Source of the DNA: an uncultured Propionibacteriaceae bacterium
GTDB lineage: Bacteria; Actinomycetota; Actinomycetes; Propionibacteriales; Propionibacteriaceae
Assembly: GCA_945911015.1 (NCBI GenBank)
Contig: CAMDZW010000024.1
Coordinates: forward strand, 1-56,318
Direction of reading: 5' to 3'
DNA: 56,318 nucleotides
Part shown: piece by piece, positions 15,369 through 23,285 of the stretch
Layout of the letters: the number at the start of each line of letters is the position of its first letter
Position numbering within the stretch: the first letter of the stretch is position 1
Program-made: the position numbers and the translations under genes
The notes under the pieces: generated by a model
Databases searched by the model: none
What the model was told of the DNA's origin: nothing
The model's input: only the letters and a program-made list of their open reading frames with translations

Positions 15369-16862
15369 GTGTCCGATCTGCTCATCCGCAACTGTCGACC
15401 CCTCGACCTCGCCGGCGCGACCTCGGGCGAGGCCGTCGACATCCGGATCCGAGACGGCCTCGTCGCCGAGATCGGGGCGAACCTGTCTGGCAACACCGAG
15501 CGTGAGGTACGGGCCGAGGGACGCTGGGCGATCCCGGGCCTGTGGGACCGTCACGTCCATCTCGACCAGTGGGCCCTGACCACCCGGCGCCTCGACCTGT
15601 CCGGCACACACTCCGCAGCCGAGGTCTGCGCCCGGGTTGCCGCGGCCGATCACGGCTCGACCATCCAGGGCTACGGGCATCGCACCGCGACCTGGGCGGA
15701 GCAACCGACCGTGGCCGAGCTCGATGCCGTCACCGGTGAGGTCCCTGCGGTGTTGATCAGCGGCGACGCCCACCATGGCTGGCTCAATTCAGCTGCACTC
15801 GCCGCGCTCGGCATCCCTGCCAGGGAAGGGATCATCGAGGAAGCTGAATGGTTCGACCTCTACCCCCGGCTCAGTGAGCTGCCCGGGGTGGGCGTCGTCG
15901 CCGACCAGGCCGTACGGGAGACACTCACCGCTGCGGTGAGACGCGGGATCGTCGGGATGGTCGATCTCGAGTTCGCCCCCAACCACGAGCGCTGGGCGGC
16001 CCGAATGGCAGACCCGGCGTGGGCCGGGACACCGATGCCACGGATCGAAGCCGGTGTCTATCCGGTGGATCTGGCCGCAGCGATCGACGCCGGACTGCGC
16101 ACGGGTTCGACGCTCGGCTCGGGACTGGTCCGACTAGGGCCACTGAAAGTCATCTCGGACGGCTCCTTGAGCACCCGGACCGCTTTCTGCTGTGAGCCCT
16201 ATGCCGATGCGGTCGAACTCCCGATGCCGTACGGCGTGGCCAATGTGGAGCCGGCCGAGCTGACCGAGCTGGTCGCCACAGCCTCGACCCACGGATTCCA
16301 CTGTGCCGTCCATGCGATCGGTGACGCTGCCGTACGGGATGCGGTGCGGACGTTCGCGGCGGTCGGAGCCACTGGTTCGATCGAACATGCCCAGTTGGTC
16401 AACGACGCCGAGATCTCTGCGATGGCGACACTGAGCCTGGTCGCCAGTGTCCAACCGGCCCACCTGCTCGACGACATCGATGCCATGGAGCAGTGCTGGC
16501 CAGACCGGGTCACGCACTGCTTCCGTCTCCGGACGATGCTCGAGGCCGGGGTCGACGTCCGGTTGGGCTCGGACGCCCCAGTCGCTCGCCTCGACCCGTG
16601 GTGGACGATGGCTGCGGCCGTGCACCGCGGCCTGCCGACCGCTGACGCCTGGCATGCCGAGGAAGCGATCAGCGTCGCCCAGGCTCTGCGCTGTTCGACC
16701 AACGGCATCGACCGACTCGACGTGGGCGGTCCCGGTGACATTGTGCTGTTGGACGAGAATCCTCTTGCCTGGCAAGGAAATCCGTCATCGCTGGCCGGCC
16801 GCCTGGGGACGATGAGGGTGGCGGTGACCGTGGTCGCAGGCCACCCGTGGCAGCTCAGCTGA
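15369..16862 (+). CDS. Amidohydrolase family protein (YtcJ-like)
   Basis: A 497-residue metal-dependent hydrolase. The N-terminal beta domain ends in GLWDRHVHLDQW (metal ligands His62 and His64). Further motifs are SGDAHHGWLNS, KVISDGSLSTRTAF, HAIGDAAVRD and the last metal ligand in GSDAPVARLDPW, the order of YtcJ-like members. These hydrolyse amide or cyclic amide bonds. Proximity to two M20 enzymes suggests a shared route for an N-acylated compound, but no substrate is proven. Its last 8 bases overlap the convergent KDPG aldolase gene. Confidence 0.8.
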   Translation: MSDLLIRNCRPLDLAGATSGEAVDIRIRDGLVAEIGANLSGNTEREVRAEGRWAIPGLWDRHVHLDQWALTTRRLDLSGTHSAAEVCARVAAADHGSTIQGYGHRTATWAEQPTVAELDAVTGEVPAVLISGDAHHGWLNSAALAALGIPAREGIIEEAEWFDLYPRLSELPGVGVVADQAVRETLTAAVRRGIVGMVDLEFAPNHERWAARMADPAWAGTPMPRIEAGVYPVDLAAAIDAGLRTGSTLGSGLVRLGPLKVISDGSLSTRTAFCCEPYADAVELPMPYGVANVEPAELTELVATASTHGFHCAVHAIGDAAVRDAVRTFAAVGATGSIEHAQLVNDAEISAMATLSLVASVQPAHLLDDIDAMEQCWPDRVTHCFRLRTMLEAGVDVRLGSDAPVARLDPWWTMAAAVHRGLPTADAWHAEEAISVAQALRCSTNGIDRLDVGGPGDIVLLDENPLAWQGNPSSLAGRLGTMRVAVTVVAGHPWQLS

Positions 16863-17457
16863 CCAACGTGGCCACGGCCTCGAGTTGGGACTCGTCGGCA
16901 AAGGCCGAGCCGAGCGCGACCATGGCGGCCCCAGCTCCGAGGTAGTCGGCAGCGTTCTGTGCGGTGACTCCGCCGGTGGCGACCAACTGCAGGTCGGGGA
17001 AAGGACCCCGCACCGCCGTGAACCAGGCCGGGGTCAGCACGGACGCCGGGAAAGCCTTCACCACCTGGCATCCGAGCCGGCGAGCCTGCTGGATCTCGCT
17101 CGGGGTCGACACCCCGGGCAGGTGCGGGATGCCGTGCTCCTGGCTTGCCGCCACAACCGCCGGGTCCAGACCGGGCGCAACGGTGAACCCGACGCCCAGG
17201 CCGGCGCACCGGACGACCTGGTCGGGATGGACGACAGTGCCGGCACCGACGGTGCGGCCTCGTTCCTGACCGGCGGCGACGACAGCGGCGAGGGTGTCCC
17301 ACGCCTCAGGTTCGCTGACCGGCACCTCGACCAGGTCGATGCCGAGATCCCAGGCCCGGTGGGCGAGCTCAAGGGTGCGCTCGGTCCCGAGAGCCCGGAA
17401 GATGCCCATCACGGACTGCCCCGAGATCAGGTCGACCAGCTGCTGGTGGATGCTCAT
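16855..17457 (-). CDS. eda: 2-dehydro-3-deoxy-6-phosphogluconate (KDPG) aldolase family
   Basis: A 200-residue class I aldolase, the normal family length. Key residues are visible: Arg21 in GIFRAL, Glu44 in VEVPVSEP, GAGTV, PGVSTP and the Schiff-base Lys134 in VVKAFPAS, followed by the phosphate loop TGGVT. It cleaves KDPG (or the galactonate isomer) to pyruvate and glyceraldehyde 3-phosphate. ATG 17457 overlaps the kinase stop by 4 bases and the AAGGAG Shine-Dalgarno lies inside the kinase end. The pair forms the lower half of an Entner-Doudoroff or hexuronate route. Confidence 0.87.
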   Translation of the reverse strand: MSIHQQLVDLISGQSVMGIFRALGTERTLELAHRAWDLGIDLVEVPVSEPEAWDTLAAVVAAGQERGRTVGAGTVVHPDQVVRCAGLGVGFTVAPGLDPAVVAASQEHGIPHLPGVSTPSEIQQARRLGCQVVKAFPASVLTPAWFTAVRGPFPDLQLVATGGVTAQNAADYLGAGAAMVALGSAFADESQLEAVATLVS

Positions 17458-18437
17458 GATGCTCCTTGGAGGACGTCGGGGGTGATGTGGAGACTGCGCC
17501 ATTCGGCCTCGGCGAGGCCGGCCCAGTGCTTCAGTTGGCTGGCTGGCGGCCAGGCCGGCAGGTCCAGCGGAGACTGGATGGTGCAGGCGGCCAAGACATG
17601 ACCCAGCCGCAGACCGAGCCCCTCCTCGCCCGAGGACAGACCGGCGAGATAGCCGGCGGCGAAGGCGTCGCCGGCCCCAACCACCTCGATCACCTCGGCA
17701 CGCAGGGCGGCCGTCGTGCGGACCTGGTCACCAGCAGCACCTCGGACGAACTCGTGAGCGGCCACGGCGCCGTCCTTGACCACCAACCGCGCGGGGTCAG
17801 GCAGCTGCTCCCGTACCGATTCCGGGGTGTCACAGCCCCACAGGTCATGGGCTTCGTCGAGCCCGACCAGCACGATGTCGGCGGCATTGGCGAGCGCGGC
17901 GAGCTGTGGCGCCGCAGCCCCGGGAGGCCACAGCTGGGCGCGATGGTTGACGTCAAAACTGATCGTCACCTCGCCGAGGACCCGGTCGCACAGGATCGCC
18001 TCAGCCAGCGCAGCGGTGGAGTCCGACAGCACCGGGGTGATCCCGGACAGATGACAGATGCCGACCTCGCTCACGGCTGAGGGAGTCAGGTCCGCAACGC
18101 TCAGCGCAGAGGCCGCCGAGCCGGCCCGGGCGTAGCGGACCACGGTGGTGCCGTCCCGCACGGTCTTGACCATCAGACCGGTGGGTCGCTCCGGATCGAC
18201 GGTGACCGCCGCGGTGTCGACGCCGCGCTCGGTGAGGAAGCCGGTGATGATCGGCCCAAAGTCGTCGTCACCGACCCGGGACAACCATCGTGACCGGGCA
18301 CCCAGGTGGGCCAGCCCGGCCGCAACATTGCTCTCCGCGCCAGCTTGGTGGACGTGCAACAGGGGTTCGGTGCGCAAATCGGAGACGGGGGTGAGTAGCC
18401 CCATCGTCTCGCCGACGCACAACACCACCGGTCCCAC
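17454..18437 (-). CDS. kdgK: PfkB-family kinase, probable 2-keto-3-deoxygluconate kinase
   Basis: A 327-residue PfkB kinase with CVGETMGLL at the N-terminus, AGAESNVAAGLAHLG (substrate loop), VGDDDFG, a central FDVNHR and the catalytic GAGDAFAAGY (Asp257). It phosphorylates 2-keto-3-deoxygluconate at C6; the assignment rests on the downstream, translationally coupled KDPG aldolase. GTG 18437 has a strong GGGAGGAG, 4 bases away. The KDG itself would come from a sugar-acid dehydratase; the IlvD/Edd protein at 30744-32480 is a candidate source. Galactonate or other keto-deoxy acids are possible substrates. Confidence 0.82.
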   Translation of the reverse strand: MGPVVLCVGETMGLLTPVSDLRTEPLLHVHQAGAESNVAAGLAHLGARSRWLSRVGDDDFGPIITGFLTERGVDTAAVTVDPERPTGLMVKTVRDGTTVVRYARAGSAASALSVADLTPSAVSEVGICHLSGITPVLSDSTAALAEAILCDRVLGEVTISFDVNHRAQLWPPGAAAPQLAALANAADIVLVGLDEAHDLWGCDTPESVREQLPDPARLVVKDGAVAAHEFVRGAAGDQVRTTAALRAEVIEVVGAGDAFAAGYLAGLSSGEEGLGLRLGHVLAACTIQSPLDLPAWPPASQLKHWAGLAEAEWRSLHITPDVLQGAS

Positions 18438-18469
18438 AGTTCTCCTCCCAGAATTCTCGGCGCCCGGAT

Positions 18470-18498
18470 GCAACCTCCTCACCGGCCCGCAGCGTTCC
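18470..18498 (+). promoter_or_regulatory. Candidate ECF-type promoter of the sigma factor gene
   Basis: GCAACC (18470-18475), a 17-base spacer and CGTTCC (18493-18498) lie 37 bases before the sigma factor start. AAC-containing -35 and CGT-containing -10 elements are usual for ECF sigma factors, so this could be autoregulation. A single instance, so weak. Confidence 0.35.
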
Positions 18499-18534
18499 AC
18501 TAGTGGAGGACGACGCAACGACAGGAGGGCATCG

Positions 18535-19080
18535 ATGGCTGTTTCGTCGCTGACCCTACCGGTGGATCACGTAACCTCGGCGTCCGTGGACGATCATCTC
18601 GCTGCTGACTTCACTCGGTTCGTGACCCATCACGACCGGGTGCTGCTCGGCTTTGCGCAGATGATCGCCGGCAACCGGGCCGATGCCGAGGATCTGGTGC
18701 AGAACGCGCTCGCCAAGGCATTCCTGCGCTGGGACCGGCTCGGCAGCGACGACTTCGATGCCCTCGCCTATGTCCGCCGGATCATCGTCAATGACCACCA
18801 CAGCCTGTGGCGGCGAGCCTTCAAACGACGCGAACATGCCACCGAGCACCTGCCCGAGGTCGGCGTCCACGACGACCACCCCGATGACGAGCTCTGGCAA
18901 CAGGTGATGGGGCTGCCTCCGCGGCAACGTGCTGTGATTGCCCTGAGGTACTACTCCGACATGAGCGTCGCCGACACCGCTGGAGTGCTGCGGTGCACCG
19001 AGGGCACGGTCAAGTCACAGACCTCGCGGGCACTGGCCACTCTGCGAGGAATGATCGAAGAGGAAGGAGGCCAGGCATGA
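18535..19080 (+). CDS. ECF (SigE-family style) RNA polymerase sigma factor
   Basis: A 181-residue sigma factor. Region 2 spans about 18-85 (FTRFVTHHDRVLLGFAQMI, ADAEDLVQNALAKAF, YVRRIIVNDHHSLWRR) and region 4 about 115-172 (LPPRQRAVIALRYYSDMSVADTA..., with GTVKSQTSRALATLR as recognition helix). ATG 18535 follows AGGAGGG; the frame is open further upstream but there it runs into the divergent kinase gene. It overlaps the next gene by ATGA, so the two are one operon and the partner may control it. Confidence 0.9.
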   Translation: MAVSSLTLPVDHVTSASVDDHLAADFTRFVTHHDRVLLGFAQMIAGNRADAEDLVQNALAKAFLRWDRLGSDDFDALAYVRRIIVNDHHSLWRRAFKRREHATEHLPEVGVHDDHPDDELWQQVMGLPPRQRAVIALRYYSDMSVADTAGVLRCTEGTVKSQTSRALATLRGMIEEEGGQA

Positions 19081-19907
19081 GTTCCGACCCCGAAGAGCTG
19101 GGCGCACGGCTGCGCAGCCATGCCACCCGCACCTCAGCTGGCACGGGTCTGGCCGCCGGCTCGCTGCGACGAGCCCGAGCCATCCAACGCCGCCGCACCA
19201 TGATCGCTGCCGTCGCCGCACTGGCCATCATCGCCGGTGGCGTCGGCGGCGCCGGGGCGCTCGGTCTGTTCGGCGGACAACCTGACGACCTTCCGGTCGC
19301 CGGGCCTCCGGTGACCTCGACCGAGCCGGCACCGAGCCTGACCCGGCCGGCCTCCGACTCGCCGACACCGACCCCCGACCTCCAAAACACCACGCAGGAC
19401 TCGGGGCCCCCGGACACCCCGCCCACGGCCACCCCGCCGGCAACCACCCCACCACCGAACTCCGGGTCCCCCAGTGACACCCCGCGGCGGGTCGACCTGT
19501 GCAGTCTGGACAACTCCGAGGTCCGCATCGACATCGGTCAGGGTGCTGCCGGACATGTGGAGTACTTCATCGTCGTGACCAACGCCAGCGACCAGGCCTG
19601 CACGATTCATGGCTTCCCGGGGGTCTCGATCGAGTCAACCTCCGGCGGGCAACTGGGCGCAGCTGCCATCTATGACCGGTCCGTCGACGATCCGGCGATC
19701 ACCGTGGCCCCGGGTGAGTCCGCCAAGGCCTCCTTGTGGCTGGCTCAGGCCGATGCGTACGGCGATGAGTGCCGCGCCGAGCCCGGCGCCGGATTCCGGA
19801 TCTACCCGCCCGAGGAACTGGACTGGGTGGTGATCCGGATGGAGGTCACCGGTTGCGCCAATGACGACATCGCGCTGATGCAGGTCCGGCCGTTCCAGCC
19901 GGCCTGA
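19077..19907 (+). CDS. Membrane-anchored DUF4232-like protein, possible anti-sigma partner
   Basis: A 276-residue protein: ~40 basic cytoplasmic residues (RRARAIQRRR), one membrane helix at about 41-65, a Pro/Thr/Ser-rich linker to ~140, and an outside domain with CSLDNSEVRID, VVTNASDQACTIHGFPGV and ECRAEPGAGFRIYPP. The last has the Cys and GFPGV pattern of DUF4232. The ATGA overlap with the sigma gene suggests it senses outside conditions and restrains the sigma factor, but the N-terminal region shows no zinc-anti-sigma HxxxCxxC motif. Role by context only. Confidence 0.7.
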   Translation: MSSDPEELGARLRSHATRTSAGTGLAAGSLRRARAIQRRRTMIAAVAALAIIAGGVGGAGALGLFGGQPDDLPVAGPPVTSTEPAPSLTRPASDSPTPTPDLQNTTQDSGPPDTPPTATPPATTPPPNSGSPSDTPRRVDLCSLDNSEVRIDIGQGAAGHVEYFIVVTNASDQACTIHGFPGVSIESTSGGQLGAAAIYDRSVDDPAITVAPGESAKASLWLAQADAYGDECRAEPGAGFRIYPPEELDWVVIRMEVTGCANDDIALMQVRPFQPA

Positions 19908-19917
19908 GCGGAGCCGT

Positions 19918-21201
19918 TCAGTCCCGGACGCGGTAGAGGATTTCGCCGGCGTTGGGGATCACCACGGTGCCCGGCTCGGCAGCCAAGGCCTCGAGATCAA
20001 GCGAGGCCGGATCCGCATAGCCGAGGTTGATCGACTCGCAGACCTCCCGCGGGATCTGGGTGGCCAAGGTGACCTTGACCCGCAGGTTCTCCTCACCGGT
20101 CGCCGGGTCGTAGGTGCCCTTCCCGCGCAGGTGGGTCGAGTGGGCCAGGACACCCCAGTGGATGTGAGAGAACTTGTCCCACTGGGTCACGAAGTAGTCG
20201 CGGCAGTGGTAGCCGATCTCCAGGATTTCGTGATGCACCTCGGAGACCTGGGTGACATGCGGGGCGTAGATGATGACCTCGCCGCCGTCAGCAACTGCCG
20301 GCTCGAGCTTGTAGAAACCCTTCGCCGCAGTCCAGATGTCCTCGTACCGTTCGGGCATCATCGACACCACGCGCTGGAAGGGTTCGTCGACGTAGGTGAC
20401 ATGGGTCTCGGCGGCGATCGGGGCGGTCAGTTCCCAGGCCCGCTCGGTGGTGCCGAAACCGACGGCCTCGATCTCGCCCGAGCCAGATTCGACGACCAGG
20501 CAGAAGGCGAGCTTCAGCCCCGGGATGAGTGAGGCGCCTTCGTTGATCATGGCGCGGACCGGTGTGATGCCAGTGGTGCCGATGATGTCGTACGAGGTGA
20601 TCAGCGCCCCGACCCAGTGGGTCATGTCGATGAACTCCTGCGAGGCGACCCCGGGGATGAAGTACTTGTTGCCGCCGGAGATGCCGACCACCTCGTGCGG
20701 GAACACCGGACCGATCACGATGGACACGTCCGCCTCGACGACATGGCGGTTGATCAGGATCTCGGCGCCGACCTCGAGCCGCCCCTCGGACAGTTCGGCG
20801 ATCCGCTCGCTGGAAACCGAGCCGACACTGACCAGCATGTTCGGGTCGGCCCATTCGTGGTTGACCACGGCCATCCCGGGGTACGCCGCGTCGAGGCCAC
20901 CCGGCTCGGTGCCGAGCATGCGCTCGATCTCGTCGGTCTCCATGTACGAGTGGGTGCCGAGCGCGATCACGGCGGTCAGGCTGGCGACCCGATCGATCAG
21001 GTGGCGGTGGACGGTGCCGAGCACCAGCGGCAGCGGGCAGCTACGCGTGCCGTCCGGGATCACCAGGGTGACAGATTTTCCGTCGAGGTCGAGCTGTGCC
21101 AACTGCTCCCGTACGAAAGTGTCCAGTTCCTCGGCGGTGACGTGGTGGAACGGGCCCCCGACGAGACCGGACGGCACGGAGGCTGATGTGGCGGTGTCCA
21201 T
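19918..21201 (-). CDS. LarA-like lactate racemase domain protein
   Basis: A 427-residue DUF2088/LarA family protein. Catalytic candidates correspond to LarA: His83 in ALGTHSYM, His168 in PVFPHEVVGISGG and the cofactor-binding Lys179 in GGNKYFIPG. LarA enzymes use a nickel-pincer nucleotide (NPN) cofactor to racemise 2-hydroxyacids. The NPN biosynthesis genes larB, larC and larE are not in this window. Many homologues act on other 2-hydroxy acids or sugar acids, which suits the catabolic surroundings. A TACGAT -10 box sits 6 bases before ATG 21201, so it is leaderless. Confidence 0.82.
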   Translation of the reverse strand: MDTATSASVPSGLVGGPFHHVTAEELDTFVREQLAQLDLDGKSVTLVIPDGTRSCPLPLVLGTVHRHLIDRVASLTAVIALGTHSYMETDEIERMLGTEPGGLDAAYPGMAVVNHEWADPNMLVSVGSVSSERIAELSEGRLEVGAEILINRHVVEADVSIVIGPVFPHEVVGISGGNKYFIPGVASQEFIDMTHWVGALITSYDIIGTTGITPVRAMINEGASLIPGLKLAFCLVVESGSGEIEAVGFGTTERAWELTAPIAAETHVTYVDEPFQRVVSMMPERYEDIWTAAKGFYKLEPAVADGGEVIIYAPHVTQVSEVHHEILEIGYHCRDYFVTQWDKFSHIHWGVLAHSTHLRGKGTYDPATGEENLRVKVTLATQIPREVCESINLGYADPASLDLEALAAEPGTVVIPNAGEILYRVRD

Positions 21202-21207
21202 GAGGTC

Positions 21208-21213
21208 ATCGTA
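21208..21213 (-). promoter_or_regulatory. -10 box TACGAT of the LarA-like gene
   Basis: On the minus strand TACGAT, then GACCTC (6 bases), then ATG 21201. No Shine-Dalgarno is present, so the mRNA probably begins at the start codon. Confidence 0.6.
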
Positions 21214-21318
21214 GATGGTCCTTGCGGCCCGAGATGTCCCAGCGCGATGACGTTGACGCCATCGGCTCGGGAATCCACCGCCGTCCTACCTGACGCTGCA
21301 GACCGTGCTCGCGCTGTG

Positions 21319-21858
21319 TCAGCTCCGCGGAGTGGCCTGAGCGACAATCTCTCGCGCTGCCCTCAGCAGACGCTCCGCCGAGGCTCCCGGCGCCTCGCCG
21401 CGCGGGCTGGTGATGAGGTGACCTTCCGGGAGAAGGCGCCGCAACTGCGCAGCATCGTTGCCTGCCTCAGCAATCGCCTGCAGGTCCCAGCCACGTGCGA
21501 CGAGCCGCTCCTCACGTACGGAGGCTGGGACCTCCCAGCCGAGCAACACCCCACCGTGTCCATGGGACACAGCCAGCTGCGCGGCATCGGGCACCTGGAC
21601 CAGCATGATCACCGGGATCCCTGCCCTGCGGACGATGTGGGCAAACTGGAGCCACAGCTGGTCGTAGGCAGGCCAGATGAGGGCTGCCTCGGCTGTGGCG
21701 ATCGGTATGCCCAGAAGTGACCCGTCGGTGAGAATCTCGTCGATGTCGACGATCACCTCGCCACGCGACAACGCGACCATCTCCGGCAGGACCGTGGTCT
21801 TGCCGGTCCCCGGCGGCGCCGCGATCTGGACCAGAGCACCATGACTGGACGGTGACAT
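21319..21858 (-). CDS. P-loop NTPase of unknown function
   Basis: A 179-residue protein with a clear Walker A motif APPGTGKTT at residues 14-22 and an acidic strand VIVDIDEI at about 34-41 as the likely second metal/nucleotide site. Length and layout are those of small nucleotide- or metabolite-kinase-like P-loop proteins. The C-terminal half has Arg-rich segments (EERLVARGWDL, QLRRLLPEG) that could serve as a lid. ATG 21858 is placed by a TAGTGT -10 box ending 6 bases upstream. Substrate unknown. Confidence 0.65.
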   Translation of the reverse strand: MSPSSHGALVQIAAPPGTGKTTVLPEMVALSRGEVIVDIDEILTDGSLLGIPIATAEAALIWPAYDQLWLQFAHIVRRAGIPVIMLVQVPDAAQLAVSHGHGGVLLGWEVPASVREERLVARGWDLQAIAEAGNDAAQLRRLLPEGHLITSPRGEAPGASAERLLRAAREIVAQATPRS

Positions 21859-21864
21859 GACCAA

Positions 21865-21870
21865 ACACTA
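21865..21870 (-). promoter_or_regulatory. -10 box TAGTGT of the P-loop protein gene
   Basis: TAGTGT, TTGGTC (6 bases), ATG 21858 on the minus strand. The box overlaps the stop codon of the upstream RCC1-like gene. Confidence 0.5.
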
Positions 21871-22323
21871 ACCACTGGCCGAGGTCTGCAGGCCGACGGT
21901 GTGCCAGTCTCCGCACGAGACCGCCGTCATGTGTCGCCAGGTCTCGACATCACATGCACCCTCAGCAGTGCGTCCGGTTGCCAGCACCGTCCCGTCGGAA
22001 CTCACGCCGAGCGTTCGTCGCCAGCCCGCTGCCACCGCTGAGATGTTTCGCCATTCTGCGATGTCACACTGCTGGTCGCGGTTCCACCCTGTCGCCAGCA
22101 GGGTGCCGTCTGCGCGCAGGCCGACGGTGTGCGATCTGCCCGTGTTGCGGGCACTGTGGACATTGCCTGCCGCGACGGCAATCACCTGTCCCCAGCGGTC
22201 GACATCGCATTCACCAGCTCTGCTGTCGCCGACGGCGACCACAGTGCCGTCCTGCCGGACGGCGACCGAGTGCCGCCGACCTGCCGCCAACACGGATCGG
22301 CGCCCTCGAACTGCTGCCTTCAC
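21868..22323 (-). CDS. RCC1-repeat (beta-propeller) protein, short
   Basis: A 151-residue protein made of RCC1-type units of about 37 residues. Units begin with HSVAVRQDGTVVAVGD, HTVGLRADGTLLATGW, RTLGVSSDGTVLATGR and a final truncated HTVGLQ, and each ends in a CD[VI]xxW motif (CDVDRW, CDIAEW, CDVETW). A complete propeller needs about seven blades, so this must be a partial propeller, oligomerise, or be a remnant. No signal peptide. GTG 22323 follows a TATCCT -10 box by 6 bases. Role unknown; RCC1 repeats generally bind proteins. Confidence 0.75.
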   Translation of the reverse strand: MKAAVRGRRSVLAAGRRHSVAVRQDGTVVAVGDSRAGECDVDRWGQVIAVAAGNVHSARNTGRSHTVGLRADGTLLATGWNRDQQCDIAEWRNISAVAAGWRRTLGVSSDGTVLATGRTAEGACDVETWRHMTAVSCGDWHTVGLQTSASG

Positions 22324-22329
22324 ACCATC

Positions 22330-22335
22330 AGGATA
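22330..22335 (-). promoter_or_regulatory. -10 box TATCCT of the RCC1-repeat gene
   Basis: On the minus strand TATCCT, GATGGT (6 bases), GTG 22323: leaderless arrangement. Confidence 0.55.
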
Positions 22336-22409
22336 TGTGTGCCCCGGGGTGGCGAATCGCTGCGCTCACGCCGAACCCACGTTGGGTTCGACGACACAGA
22401 CTCTGGCAT

Positions 22410-23285
22410 CTACCGCCAGCCGAAACCGGCGCTCGACAACAGACCGGTCAGGTTGGCGTGTGATCGCGCCAGCCGCGCATCGATCTCCTCGGCAGGCACG
22501 TCCTCGCCGCGACCGTCCAGTCGCTCGACGATGATCGGCCCTTCGAATCCGGCGCGGTGCAGATCGACGAACATCGTGGCGAAGTCACATTCGCCCTCTC
22601 CCGGCACGGGGAAGTTGGCATCGGCGCGCGCACCGGCATGGTCCTTGACCACGAAGGAGGCGGTCCGTTCGGCCACTGGAGGAAAGTCCTCGGCCGGATT
22701 GATCCCCTCGTAGAACCGGACATTGCCCGGGTCGTAGCAGGCCCGTACGGCATCCGATCCGATGGCGGCCACAGTGTCCAGCAGGATCTGCGCCGTGGCG
22801 GTGTTGCCGGTGTGTGGTTTGAGGGTGATGATCATCCCGCGGCGTTCGGCCTCGGCCGCATGCACGCGGTACCGCTCGATGAACTCTTGGTAGCGCGGTG
22901 CCAGCTCGGCGTCGGTCATCGGCTCGTCGGGGAAGCGGCGGTAACTGGAAATTCCCAGACAGAGCAACTCGGTCACGCCGAGCTCCTGCAGGAAATCCAT
23001 CCGGCGCTGCGCGGCCTCCACCGGCCGCGACGGTGCGAGGGCGTCGGTGCTGACCCAGCTCACCGGCGCCAGACCGTAGCGGTCCAACAGGGCACGAACC
23101 CGCTGTGCCTCGCCGGGCGCAGCGTCGTCAATCGGAGCCGCTCCTTGGTGCGGCAGGCCCAACGAGACATGTCCGAAGCCGGCCGCAGCCACTCCCTCGA
23201 GCCCTCGTTCCAGAGGGTGCTTCTGATAGGGCCAGGTCATGCTGGCCAAGGTGACGGTACGGGGTGAGGTCGGGTCATGCGCCAT
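22410..23285 (-). CDS. Sugar phosphate isomerase/epimerase (TIM barrel, AP-endonuclease-2 fold)
   Basis: A 291-residue xylose-isomerase-like TIM-barrel protein. Metal-site segments are LKPHTGNTATA (around residue 160), ACYDPGNVRFYEG (about 195), VVKDHAG and a terminal PIIVERLDG. Members act as ketosugar epimerases, inosose dehydratases or keto-sugar isomerases. ATG 23285 lies inside the upstream gene, overlapping it by 11 bases. With two Gfo/Idh/MocA dehydrogenases it forms an operon typical of inositol-like or keto-glycoside breakdown. Confidence 0.82.
   Translation of the reverse strand: MAHDPTSPRTVTLASMTWPYQKHPLERGLEGVAAAGFGHVSLGLPHQGAAPIDDAAPGEAQRVRALLDRYGLAPVSWVSTDALAPSRPVEAAQRRMDFLQELGVTELLCLGISSYRRFPDEPMTDAELAPRYQEFIERYRVHAAEAERRGMIITLKPHTGNTATAQILLDTVAAIGSDAVRACYDPGNVRFYEGINPAEDFPPVAERTASFVVKDHAGARADANFPVPGEGECDFATMFVDLHRAGFEGPIIVERLDGRGEDVPAEEIDARLARSHANLTGLLSSAGFGWR

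Noticed and set aside
14109-15776. Long minus-strand frame (555 codons) opposite the M20D and amidohydrolase genes
   Set aside because: It is a shadow frame; the plus-strand genes carry intact catalytic motifs and the shadow has only composition-driven Gly/Arg/Asp content.
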